Assembly (NCBI RefSeq): GCF_031877795.1
Contig: NC_133938.1
Span: forward strand, 18,274,920-18,338,919
DNA length: 64,000 nt
DNA from: Strix aluco
Taxonomy: Eukaryota > Chordata > Aves > Strigiformes > Strigidae
Reading direction: 5' to 3'
The notes below the pieces were generated by a model, which saw only the letters and a list, made by a program, of their open reading frames with translations, had not been told where the DNA came from and did no database searches. A program made the position numbers and the translations under genes. Positions 46,165 to 58,029 of the stretch are shown one piece after another. Within the stretch, counting starts at the first letter, position 1. Each line of letters starts with the position of its first letter.

Positions 46165-49100
46165 AGGAGGAAATACAGATCACATTGCTCAACCTAAGGG
46201 AGGATGTTATTTTTCTTCTTTGACTTCCCAGCTTGTTTGTTTGATCCATTGGGAAAACAGAAATAATGTTTTTCATTTTAAAAATAAGCCAGATAATGAC
46301 ATCAAGAATAAAAAATATAATCATGACCTGTGTTTGATATTTAGGTTTATAGCATCAAAACACCAAAACCATAGAAAAAAAGCACAATGTAAAAGGTTGA
46401 ATTAAAAAAAATCTTTAAATATATCCTGCTAAAGAACAGTTGAGCAGAATTCCTGATGGTAGAAGTTACAGAATAAGAGCATGGGTTAATGCATTTGTAA
46501 CTTCTTCCTTCTGTCTCTGTGTGTTTGATGAGTTTATACTTATAAATTAATAAGTCATTGTTGTTTGTTTTCTTCCTGACCAAAAATACTCATTTGTAAG
46601 TATGCCTGGCTGCAGAATTAATCTGCATCTAGTTGCTCTAAATGTGTATTTACTCACTGAGGAAGGAAAAAAGAAAAACTATTGCAAAATTTAGGCTCAG
46701 AATATGGAACAACCAAAAACATGACTCTCGGAATTTGATTTTCTGCTGACATTACATCTTCTATTCCATTGGAAACATAAAGCCCATGTTAATAGGTTTT
46801 GCTTCACATTTTAAAGCCTTGGGATTGAGATACAAAATCCCCCCATTTGTGGGGGCCTGCTAAAATAATTTTCCCACTCGTCTTCACATGTGAATGATTT
46901 CTTGCCCTTTTTTATCACACCACCATGCGCAGGCCTTGTCTGGAGATTTTCATGGGAGTTAGCAAGGTTGTTCCTTGCTCTGTTCCTAATCGTAATGGGC
47001 AAATTCATGGAGAAGTCTTGGCTTAGGTGAGATCTTCAGCATCTTGTTACAAAAGAAACAAGCTGCAATCCTTGTTCCACCAAGGTTCATGGCAGAACTG
47101 TGGATGATTCAAATGCAGCGAGGTTTAGTGTGGAGTACAGCTAAAATGGGTGGAGATCACTGCCTATCTTGGTCACCCTGGAAAGCATTGGGAATGAAAC
47201 GAGCTGACTAAGAGGTAAAAATGTTTGATATCGTGAGTAGGTGTATATTTACTTAGTGTACTGCGCACAGTCTGCAGTGTACGTGCTTAATAACCTAGGC
47301 TTATAGCTTTTTCCGTATGAATGTTTATTGGAATAGAACATGCAAGAATTGTTTGTATTTGTACCTGCAGAGAAACCATTATTTATTTGTGTGTAAGCAT
47401 GTCACATCACATACACAGAAAAAGAAACACTTCACAGTAGAAAAGTCATGGCATTTATTACAATTCAATAAAAAAAAAAATCACAGAAATATTCATACAC
47501 CAGAAAATTAACCCAGTGCCACAGTGCTCTGGTAGAAGAAGGGCACTTTTACTATCATAATGCCATAGAGGACATTGGTCATAGGTGAGTAGTTGAGTCT
47601 GCAGATAATGGAGAGAATTTTTGATGTGATTATATAGCAGATGTACAGAAGATGACCTGTGTGTTGGATCACACGATGCAGTGGCAAACTGGGACACATA
47701 AAATAGAAATTGTATTATATTTTCATTCTAGTTTTTCAAATTTTTCATGAAATGCTAATTTTGCTACAGATCCATTATTTATGAAACTGAAAGGCTTTTT
47801 TTCCCCCCTCAGTGCCAGAGGGATTTTACACGTGTAAGCCCCATTTAGTGTTAATGGCAGATACCAGTATACAAGCTCCATTCACTGGGAGGAAAATAGT
47901 CTAGTGCACCTAATTAATACTGAATCACTTACATAGATAATATTTCCTCTACACTGGGGTTTAGTATTCTGTTTAAAAGCGGAGTCCAGCAAACAAACTC
48001 CCAGATTGGATATCTAGCTGAAATAGTCTATAGGAAAATTTATTTTATTGTTTAAATGTAGATTGTTCATTTTCTTTGTTCAAGAACAGCATAGCTTGTA
48101 TGGTTCAATAGCTTAGACCTATTTGTCTTACATTTTCACAGCAAAGCAGCAGCCCATGTGTGGCATCCTGTTGCTCTACAGGCAAGGTCCAGGATCCATA
48201 CCTGGGCTTTCAGTAAGCGGGAGGGAGCAGCCCCTCAATGGACCAGTATCAGAATCTCTCCATTGCCCTTACTGAGCATTGAAATGGCTTTATGTCCTAA
48301 TTGCTACTCTGAAGACTATAACAAAATCTACCTCTTTTCATGAAAATTATGGCTCTTATTGCCATCAACTTCTAAATTAGCAATATATCTTACCACTATC
48401 TACCACTAGTTAGATACCTACAGCAATAGTGTGCTTTTATATAAAATTTCTCTCAGGGATTAAGGCACAGCCTTCCTTTCTTTTCTTTAAAGCAGCTTCC
48501 CTGATACCATCATATCTATTTTTTCCTCTTTCTGAGGGCTAGATACTGTCTAGTCAAAAGCAGACTAGCTGAAGAGCTGTCACTGTAGCTACAGCACTAT
48601 AGGTCAGCCAGAGAAAAAGCTGGCTTCAAACACAGCAACAGAAGACAGTTCAGTTGTGGAACCAGGACAACATTCAACTTCCCTTTTACCAGACTGTGCT
48701 CTTTGCACAACACTGTAACAGAGGATGCAGACTGCCCTTATTAGGGGTAAAGAAAATTATGCAATAGCTACTAACGTGTGGAAGTGGATAGATGAGGATC
48801 TCCTTTTCACCCATAAAGTGGATGAGAAAGAAAAAAAGAAGTGCAAGGTGTTTAAGTTTGTTAAATTAAAAACATAATGTGCTTATTTCCAGCCACTAAG
48901 TGACCCAGAATACTGAATATGGGCTTGTATAAGAAGAGCAAATTGAAATCTTTTTGAACTCTACTTGAAGTTTGGGCTACTACGAAACTTCTTGGCTCAG
49001 TGCTCTCTCAATAGATTTACAATATCAGAGTTATGCTGTAATTGGTACCACACTGACACATAATGTAAAGTGTTACCTACATTTAAAACTTGAAAATAGT

Positions 49101-49440
49101 ATTTGAATTCCATATTCACAGGTAATAAGAGTTCATCTTCATGGTGGGGAAAATGAGTTTCAGAATGACAGCTCCTAACCTGGATTTTTTTTTCTTTCCA
49201 GTTCAGTTCATATGGTTTTCTCAATATGGCCATTATTCTGAAGTCCTTATTCAGGCAAAATCCTCCCTGAAGTCGTGAATATCAACACAATGATAGCCAT
49301 TGAGAAAGGCTTGTCATTATAAATATATGTTTGTCTTTTAGTCTCCATATTTTCAGCGCAGGCTTTATCAACAATGCTGCAATAGTCCACACTAATACCA
49401 GCAGCATTATGTCTGTAGTTCCATGTAAAACATTTAATGT
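46165..49440. other. Unique non-coding sequence
   Basis: No gene is recognised. A strong acceptor-like tract, TTTTTTTCCCCCCTCAG, ends near 47812. The perfect palindrome TTACACGTGTAA (47826-47837) follows within 20 bp, with an E-box core. One frame after the acceptor stays open for over 30 codons but I found no donor at its end. Minus-strand open frames at 47458-47699 resemble no family. Confidence 0.55.
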
Positions 49441-49443
49441 AAA

Positions 49444-49553
49444 AATAACAATAATTGGCATTTCAACCTTCTCCTTCCCAGGGATTTCAGAGCACTTCAC
49501 AAAAGTTAGTTTATTAATTCTCACAATAGCAAATATATGTCAAGGCAAGTATG
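49444..49553 (+). mobile_element. MIR/CORE-SINE fragment
   Basis: The segment reads AACAATAATTGGCATTT, then AGGGATTTCAGAGCACTTC, ACAAAAGTTA, TTAATTCTCACAATA and GGCAAGTATG. This follows the order of an amniote MIR-type SINE, roughly AATAATAATTAGCACTT, GGATCTCAGAGCACTTTACAAA, TTAATT, CTCACAAC and GGCAAGTATT. Several independent blocks match in order, so I am fairly confident. The usual next part, CCCCATTTTACAGATG, is missing, so the element is truncated on the right. Family assignment is from memory. Confidence 0.55.
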
Positions 49554-49559
49554 TCTGGA

Positions 49560-50285
49560 CGAGATCCAAAGCCCCTTTGGAGAACTCTCTGTCATCATAC
49601 CATTGTGCTTTTGCCTGAGAAAAAAAATACGTCTTCCAATTTCTTTGATGAATTTACAACAAAAAGTTCCACAACCCCCTGAAAAACAGACATTTTTTTC
49701 AGCCAGCTCTTCTCTTTACCCTTAGGTCATGTTATCTCTGAGCAACACGGTAAATCACAGGAATTTGCTTTTGCAGTGTCTTGATTTGACATTTAAATTA
49801 TTCTCCTGATTCAGATCTTCTGACAATCTGGTAATAAGGTTGACAGTTGAGTCCAAATTTGCTTATTCTGTGGCATTTGTGACAATTCCTGTGTGAATTC
49901 TGCTCTTTTAAAAAACAGATTTCTTCATGATCCTAGCCTGGCAGTCTGTATGGTTGGGATCTGTTTAAAGCTGGAGAAAGCTCCCAGCAGAGGAGTGGGT
50001 AATCTTTCCACAGTGCCTGTGGTGAAGCTTGGAAAGATAACCACATGTATTCCCTCATGCTTTGTTCTTTCCTTAGAAGCAAGCATATAAAGATGACGGA
50101 CCACAATCTGATGTCTGTGGACAGAGAGGGAAGGAGGAGACATAGCTCTGATCATCCTCGTGCTAGAGAGCTGGGAAGGTATCAGCTTAGTCTGCATCTT
50201 CACAGATTACATGGCTTTGGAAGATGTGAAAAGGCCGCTGTTGGGGGAGAGCAGAAATGAGAACTTTTCTTCCCTTCCTTCCCCT
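49560..50285. other. Unique non-coding sequence
   Basis: Nothing is recognised beyond short chance open frames on both strands. Confidence 0.55.
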
Positions 50286-50289
50286 TGAG

Positions 50290-50356
50290 AGTTACCATTC
50301 TGGGCAGCTGTCAAGCAGCTGCACTGTGTCCCTTCACAATTAGCCCATCAGGCATG
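50290..50356 (+). other. Candidate 67-bp exon
   Basis: A long pyrimidine tract, TTCCCTTCCTTCCCCTTGAG, ends at 50289 and GTAAGTAGC begins at 50357. Two frames are open through the 67 bases and one closes. Because two frames are open, and the segment is short, coding status cannot be judged. Splice-site strength is the main attraction. Confidence 0.15.
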
Positions 50357-50359
50357 GTA

Positions 50360-53300
50360 AGTAGCTGACAGTCTCACCTTCTTCATTGCATGAGTGAGTG
50401 ATTAATGAATGAATGGGTTTTTTGCAGAGTAATTCAAAGCTGCAGTATAATCACTTTGATAAGATTAAGATCCTGTTTGACATTTTAATAAGAACAAAAC
50501 AAGCATTTGCTTGCTAGGACATGACGAGGAAATACTGTGGTTGAAGATAAATCAATACATAATATAAGTTGCTCTTTAGAAACTTTAGAAAATGTTACTT
50601 GTATTTGAAATACCACATACTTTGTCTGTGATCTGTCTTTGGAAGTTATATTGCAAAGTTTCCTATCTCTTTCCATGGGTTGAAGAAAGACAAGTGAAGG
50701 TAAAAAGCCATGCACAGATTCACAAAAAAACCTCAGAAGCAGCCCACTAAAGCCACTGACTGCCTATGTTACTGCTGTGGCAGCATTGTGTCTTTCATGT
50801 GTTCAGCACCAAATGAAACATCATCGGCTAACCAGGGAAAGGTATACTCTTCCTTTTGAGTGATGCAATTTATACTACTGTCCTATAGCAAATGATTATA
50901 TGTTTTCCACAAACTGCACTGGTGCCCAAAATGAGTTAGATGTAGCTGGGAAAGAATGCTTTAATTAAATTCACATTAACTGAAACTGGGACATTTGGCA
51001 TCAAAAATGGCATTTTAAAAAATTGCATAGAGTTGTTTTTGTGATAGTTCAACTTCTGTCATTCTCAGATTCAGCACTTACCTCTCTCCTATCAGTGAAC
51101 ACTGGATGATGACAGAGGGGTCTGGGCTGCAAATTCATAATGAGTTCATCTTAGAAATGTTTGCTTCAATTAAAAAATATTGCATATATGAGGATGAGGA
51201 GATTGTGGATGTGCCATCACAGATTTTCTGCTTGTTCTTATGCGCATATTATTTTCTAGGAGTACTAATAATGTGAGCCTTTGGACTTTCCTTGCTAATT
51301 ATGGATGGGAAAGTAACTTGATGGCTGCCAAAAAGCACTGAAAGGGCTGTGTTCATGTCCACTATCAAGGCAAGAGCTTTCATCAATCTAAATGACTGAA
51401 CTTTTACAAAAAATGAAACCTCCCTGTCTTGAGATAATTGTTAAAGCAGGAAGGACCCAGGTATACTGCAATGAGTGATTTTTACCAAGATCCTCCATTC
51501 CTCTATCCATGAATGTCCATATGTGAAAGGTCAATTGGTTTCAAAGCTTTGCTGTACATTAATAAATGTTAAATCCAAATATTATTTACAAAAGCCATGG
51601 GGAAAATATTTGCATAGACTGTCCCAGCACCCCATATGACACTTGAGTTCTGTGGGAACAGAAGTGAGAGTAAAGGTGAGTAATCATTTGATCTAAATAA
51701 GGACACAGCTGTATTTCTAATGGGATTCAGGCTTTCGAATGGCCAACTTCTTTCAGTCTGCCTTAAAGGAGCTGTGAACTTATCATCTGGGCATGTGCAC
51801 ATAAATACAGCAGCTGCCATTGCTGATGGCTTTGAAGCATTTTGCAGTCAACTGCCAGAGCTGGTGGCTCTATGCCAAATCATGATGTGATTCTGATCCT
51901 GAGAGATTTTCATGCAAGACTGGGGACAGAGGTCATGGATCAAATGTAATGGGCTGACATGTATTAAAAAAGATTAATGAGTCTAGGCACAAATTCATTG
52001 TGTTCTTATCAGATAATCAGCAGGTCTCACTAACACTTACTTTCAATATTATAAAAGAAGAATACGTGCTGGGGTCTCTCCTGGTCAGCTATAAGGAAAC
52101 AGAGTTTTTATCGTTATTTAAATGAGACAAAATATCAGTTTTGTCTGGTATAAAATCTTAACATGAGGTTATTCCAGTTCAGGTCAAGGCTGTTTTTCCA
52201 AGCTCCACATTAACAGGGAAAGGAGCTGCAACAATTATCTAGATTTATTATAGTGTCAGGAAGAAAAGCAGGGTAGAGCAGAAATAAGCCAAAGATTGTT
52301 TTTTGCAACTATGATCTGAGAAGAATGAAGCAGCGTAAGGGTAGTGGTGGGGTACAAAAGATGCTGTCAAGAAAGTAATGTTATAACCCAATAACTAGCA
52401 AAGATTTTATATTTTCATTCAGTTAAATGCTACTAAAATGTGCATGCAAAGAGGGATTCTGTTCTGTAGAATAGTTTCCTTTCAACAAACAATCAAAACT
52501 TCTTGGATGCTCACTTCTTCCCCAAAAAACAAGAGCTGGGAGTCCAAAGACAGCACAGAGGTTAGGTTACAGCACAGCTTTCCTAAAACCTTCTGCATTT
52601 TGGTGGTAGGTGGTTCCCTTCAGTGAGTGTTTGGCCATTGTGTGTGTCATTTGTGAAAGATTCAGCTCTGACTATTTCTTGCAAATGTTTTCAGCGGCCT
52701 GAGAAATCTGAATTTATGGAGGGACTCAGGAAATGTATGTGCATTTGCCATGCCTGTTTCTCCATTGCTTTTTGTCTTGTCTGGGTTTTTTTGTTTGTTT
52801 TTTTAAAAAAATAGTTATATACTAGAGCATTCAGGTTACCGACTTAAGCAGTTACAAGTCAGGAGATAACAGAAGCCACAGGTTATTGTGTTTAAAATTT
52901 GTATCAAAGAGCCTGCAAGAAGACAATTAATGTGCAGACTTTAGATGAGGACTTTTTTTCCTTTTTCAATGCTTTTTGTATGGAAACAGTCCATAGCCTG
53001 GGATGAGTGAGCTCAAATTTTTGTGTCAGATTACATAGATCTGGGAGAATTTCAATAGAGTCCATGAGGTTACTTTGGGTTTACTGAATCAGATTGAACA
53101 TTTTGGCAATAATTGGTATTTTTTCAAATTTTTATGCAGCCATTTGTGGGAAGCGTTTCATCAAATATTCCAAATTCAAGCTATTTACAAACCAAAGCTG
53201 GATGTTCTAAATGTATAAATGACAGTGCCAAGAAGCAAAGACATATGAAGATAAATATGCATAATAGCAAATTTTCCAGTCACTTCAGCTACTAATATAA

Positions 53301-53490
53301 ATGGGTTAAAAGACAGGCTTCAACAGAGCCCCCCAGGGGCACCTATCCACCACAGGTTCTAGGATAATTCACTGAGAAAAGCACCAGGCCTATCCCCAGT
53401 CCTGCCTGTGGAAATACTCCCAGGAGTGTTGAGAACACCTCCAAGAGAACAATGTGAACAGCATTCACAATAAAACTTGGGAAGAGAGTG
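50360..53490. other. Unique non-coding sequence
   Basis: No gene is recognised. ATGAGTGAGTGATTAATGAATGAATGG near 50390-50415 is a degenerate 4-base repeat. The remainder is ordinary AT-leaning DNA. Confidence 0.6.
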
Positions 53491-53496
53491 AACATA

Positions 53497-53545
53497 GTTG
53501 TCCTTATTTTACACCTGAGTTTAAGTCACTTGTCAAGGAAAAAGC
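53497..53545 (+). mobile_element. Probable MIR SINE core remnant
   Basis: TTGTCCTTATTTTACACCTGAG is followed by TTTAAGTCACTTGTCAAGG and AAAAAGCT. MIR elements carry TTATCCCCATTTTACAGATGAG, a spacer, then GTTAAGTGACTTGCCCAAGG and ACACAGC in this order. The spacer of about 17 bases is deleted here. The two matched blocks are well above chance, but the assignment is from memory of the consensus. Confidence 0.5.
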
Positions 53546-53549
53546 TATT

Positions 53550-56500
53550 TTTCTCTCTCTCTTAGGTTTCTCAGAGAATGCTTTACATGTAGAGAAAAGG
53601 TAATCTGTCCTTACTGAAAGAAATCCCATATATTTGAGCTTGAGCATTACTTGGCTGCAGTGAATGAAGGTTCATCTCTTTACCTGACAGAGTAATGACA
53701 TTAGGATACTCAATGTTCAACACCAGTAATCATTTGGTGCCTCGGTATAAAAAAAAAAGGCATCAAGCTGGAATTGTGAAATTTTTCAAGTACCATTTAA
53801 CCAAATGTTCCCTAAGTGATATGGAGCTTCCTTTTCTCCTCCTTCTGTAGGCCTGAGAAGTAAATTATACCTCTGCAGTTTCTTAACCCAGTGAGTGGGA
53901 TTTGGAGGGACCAGTCCTATGTCTGGGTGTTATTGTTTAGTACCATTGTTCTGGAGTCTTAGCTAAAAGGTGGGATAAATTGGCAAGTCCTAGGGTGACT
54001 CTTTCCCTTTCAGAGCCTGGCATAATGAACAACTCATGTAGTATCTGATGGATATGAATTTGTGGAGGAACATAGGAAATTTCAGAAAAATGAGTGAATA
54101 AAACAGCAACAGGGTAAACGAAGTATTATTTGACTAGTGAAAAATCTGAGACACAGACTCTGATTTCTATTTTTCCCAATTATTCTCATTTCTCTTTTCT
54201 ACCTGCAGAAATTCACTAACTAGAATGAGAATACAAAGCCTGTATGGCAAATATAAATTGACACAGTGCCACTGGAGCCAATAAAGCCTGGCTAGTTTAC
54301 ACTGGTTGAGGATCTGGCTCATTTTATTTCAATTCTCATTGTACACAGAAATGAACCATGATTTAAATATGAAGGGAATTTCTGCAGTTGTAATGAGCCC
54401 TTGTTTTTGCAATACATGTAGTACAGTGCATGGAAGTATTTTACCAGCCTATTTCCCTTCAAGAAAATTACACTATATGGGTTTGATACAGTCAATAAGT
54501 TTGTTTTTTTGTTTTGTAACATTGGCCCACTCTGGGGTTTCATCACATTCACAGCAATGCTTTGAATTTTTATTCATAACCATGTGTAAGACCTTAGCTT
54601 TTCACTGCAGCTTGTTAGTGTACATTTTGGACAATGTTAACATCATCTCAGATATTCAGGACAAGTGAGGAACTTGGTTTAAGTCCTTAGGAGAAGCTAA
54701 AAAGACTATTAACAAGCCAAGTCCATAAAAAACATCTGTTCCAGTCATGCTGCTGATTTTTTATTAGTCCTTCAAATCCATCGCAAAGATCTCTAGAGCA
54801 AGAAAAATGCTCTAGTGTGGAGTGCAATTTCCAATTTCTTAGCTAACCTGATTTTGTTGATTCATACATATGCATGATTCAGTGCTGTTCCTGAATACAA
54901 ACAAAAAAAACCCCTTTTGGGTTGTACTTTATTTATTTTCCTTGAAATGCCCTTGAAATTTCATTTGCTCAGTGAAACCAAACAAATAATTGCATACTAA
55001 AAGGAAAATGAAGAGTAGCAAGCTAAATAATTTGTAACATCAAATATTCCTCTGCTGTGGTTAACATTCTCAGTGAGGGGAAACAGTCAGCAATAAACAG
55101 CCCAATGTATCTTAAATGCAATAACTAATATCAATGTCAAATGCATGAAGTGAAAATACCTTAGGATATGCTTTCACAGTTCTGCTATATCGCTGCTAAA
55201 TGGAATATGCTATATAACTATAATAGCAGTCATACTTGTCATATTTCTCCTGATCTCTAAGGAAAAATACCCATGTAGGCATTATGCAGCTTACATCTTT
55301 TTCTAGTCAAAGTCGTATTTTTATGGGGGTCTTTATGGTGGTTTTTAAAAGTTTACACTCTGAAAGCAAACTTGTCACAATTTGTATATCATACAGACTA
55401 TACCAAGTCACATTGCTGATAATTAGGGACATGCCAGTACTCTGTTGTGCGCATCACTGCTACCTAGCTGGGTAGTAAATAACAAAAGATTACTTCTGAT
55501 GTGGGCTATGTAATGCTCATCTGTATGCAAAAAACAATAAGCAAGTTCTTTTAAGCCGAATTTTTAACAATGACCCCATTAACCACACTGAACAAAATTT
55601 ATCCCTAGTGTAACTCAATACCAGTAATAGCAGTGATGAATTTGACCGATTTTAGCTAAAATTGCATTCATTTCCCTCAACACCCCAGGCAGAGACTTCA
55701 TATGGTGATGAGCACTTTTCACCATGTTCCTAGTGTGAAATGTTGCTGAACATAAAGTTTGTAAATTAAAATTGGCATTTTTGAGTCAGTAGTTGTCAGT
55801 GAACATCCTGCTGAGAAAACAGCATCATTGGTGGTTCCAGTACTTGTGTGGAAACCCCCTTCCAAAGGAGACTGTCCTCTTTCCCTTTCCAAAGGATCCT
55901 TTTCTGCTGGAAATGTCTTATTTTGGGAGAAGGCTGAGTCTTTGGGTGCTGTCGCTACAGACTGTGCAGTGCCATATTCTGGTCCTGAGGAACATCCCTA
56001 GCAGAAGACAACCTGTCCTTCTCTTGGCCTCTGCTTTAGTCTCAGCACTAAATTGGCAGCTCCTGCTCTTCTCTTTACCCTTTTGCACACTGTGGTGGTG
56101 ATATCTGCTCTGTTACCAGGTGAAGAATTGCCTTGGTGGACAATGTCTTTTAGCGGAGTTCTGCAAGGGAGGAGGTCCTGGTAGCTAGTAAACACCTTGA
56201 CTTCATCATTTTCCTTCCACCTTTCAAAAAAGCTGTAGCAGACATGGGTCAGAATGTGACTCCCACATATTCAGTGATGTAAATTGTTCTCCTTATGCTT
56301 GCCACACTCATTTCTTATTTTTTTTCCTTATAGGAAGTCTCCTCTAACACTTTTGAAGGACTGTTTCTGTGCAGAGAAGTGGAAGAAAACACCTGTAAAT
56401 TTTTTTCTCTGATGGATACAGGGAGGGCCAAGAAGTTGTAGAGTAGCTGTACACACAGGTGCAGCTAGTGTGTTTGTTTTTTCCTTTAGTATGTTTAAAA

Positions 56501-57745
56501 ATTCTACTCTATTAATTTGTGCACAGTATGATTCAGCTAATAACAAGAAGAATTGTATTTAGAAATGCCTCCTAAACAATATAAGAAAGTTAAGAACAGA
56601 AGCAGAGGTGAGAAAGACAAAGAATGATAGCTTGTAGCTATAGATGCCTGTAAAACATAGGGGATCAACTCCATTAGTGGAATACTCAAAATAATGGTGG
56701 AGGATAAACTGATATTTATGTGCCATTAGACATGAAGGTCAGTGAAATATACTTCCAGAAGAAAATGCTGCATGTTGTGCCCTGTTGGAAATGTCTAAAG
56801 GATTCCCTGATGAATATTTCTATTGTCTGCTTTTGTTGTAGGGATGGTTTGGAAGGTGGCTAGAAAAGGAGGTCACCAAGGACTAAGTCAGAAGTTATTT
56901 AGGCTAATGAAGTTTTTGAGATAACTAAGACTTTTGGATATCTTGTTTTGTCTTCCTGGAAAAGTAAAGTTGGGAAGGCACATGACAAACCATTCTAGTT
57001 AACTTTGCAATTGCGTGTTTCTATGACTTTTTTTTTTTCCCTCCCCCAGCCCTCCAGTCTATGTAAGCCCCCTGCACACCATGACTGTATAGAAGAGGTA
57101 TATAAAGAGAATTGTGACGTACAGTGTAATATATACTGATAGCCTCACTTTTTCAGCTAGGGCTACCTATTTATGCTTCACTGAGGAGTATGCTCCATTT
57201 TCTGACCAGCACTATTCTTGTAAGCCTGCTTGATGTAGTTCAATGTAATGTTTGTTACAGCTGGCTAAAATGTACCCAATAGATCCAACTGTTTCTCCTG
57301 CTGGAGATCTGTGAACTGCTTCCTGATGGTGGCGTCAGCCTATGGAGTCCTTACACAGAGTGTGGAAGCATCTGGAGAAATCCCATTTTCATAATGTAGC
57401 AGCTATAAGTCATCATTTGTTCCACTTATATCAGATCCACTCTGCAAATCTGATAGAAACATTTCTCCCTAGGGATCTCATCGTGCTTCCTTTACTTGTT
57501 CACTGAAGACCATGAGAACCACACAAGTGGGGTGAGCACTGTTTGACCCTTGGTAATTAAGATCACTTACCTTAATGTTTGCTAGTTTGAACAGAAGAAC
57601 CAAGCACAATGACTTAGGACATTTACAGGGTTGATTTACTTCATGCATGAAATATTGGAAGACAATATGAAACAATCTTTTAACGGTGATTCTGCTCTTG
57701 AGCCCATCCCATTTCTTTATTAAAAAATGACTTTTTCTTTTCTCT
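53550..57745. other. Unique non-coding sequence
   Basis: No gene is recognised. The 120-codon frame at 54306-54668 starts without ATG and is Phe/Ser/Cys-rich, typical of translated AT-rich DNA. A GC-richer patch at about 55850-56110 gives a 102-codon frame with no known motif. Confidence 0.55.
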
Positions 57746-57748
57746 AAG

Positions 57749-57871
57749 GTTCTTTTTGGGAAGCGGACAGGGAGAGATGAATGGCTAAACTAATATCAGC
57801 TTTGGAAAACTTCTGTAAAGAGACCATGATGCACCACCAACGTCATTACACTTGGGTCCTACGTAAACGAA
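57749..57871 (+). other. Candidate first coding exon (123 bp)
   Basis: CTTTTTCTTTTCTCTAAG ends at 57748 and a strong donor GTAAGT begins at 57872. Inside, an ATG at 57781 follows directly after an in-frame TGA and opens 30 codons to the donor. It begins Met-Ala-Lys-Leu-Ile-Ser and includes His-His-Gln-Arg-His. The other two frames close quickly. This is the arrangement of an exon with 32 bases of 5' leader followed by a start. The ATG context is weak (T at -3, G at +4). I do not recognise the peptide. Unspliced, the frame ends seven codons later. Confidence 0.2.
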
Positions 57872-58013
57872 GTAAGTTGTATCCAAAACAGTAACCAATC
57901 TTTAGTTCCTAAAAATAAATACGAAGTTCAGGAAAAGCTAATATATATGTCAATCTGAACTTTAAATTCTTGTGAAAAAAACTTGGTCTCAGAGCTTCAG
58001 AAAATAAATATTT

Positions 58014-58027
58014 TTGCCACGTGGCAA
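58014..58027. promoter_or_regulatory. Perfect 14-bp palindrome with E-box core
   Basis: TTGCCACGTGGCAA is a perfect palindrome centred on CACGTG (58018-58023), the preferred site of bHLH-ZIP dimers such as USF, MYC/MAX or CLOCK/BMAL. It lies about 140 bp after the exon candidate at 57749-57871. Other CACGTG cores occur at 4321, 47829 and 61534. Confidence 0.35.
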
Positions 58028-58029
58028 TG

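Noticed and set aside
47458..47699. Minus-strand frames near an AATAAA as a terminal exon
   Set aside because: The open frames have no known motif and I could not find a convincing acceptor upstream on that strand.
52597..52614. ATTTTGGTGGTAGGTGG as part of a CR1 3' end
   Set aside because: Only about 17 bases match and the sequence on both sides does not follow CR1.
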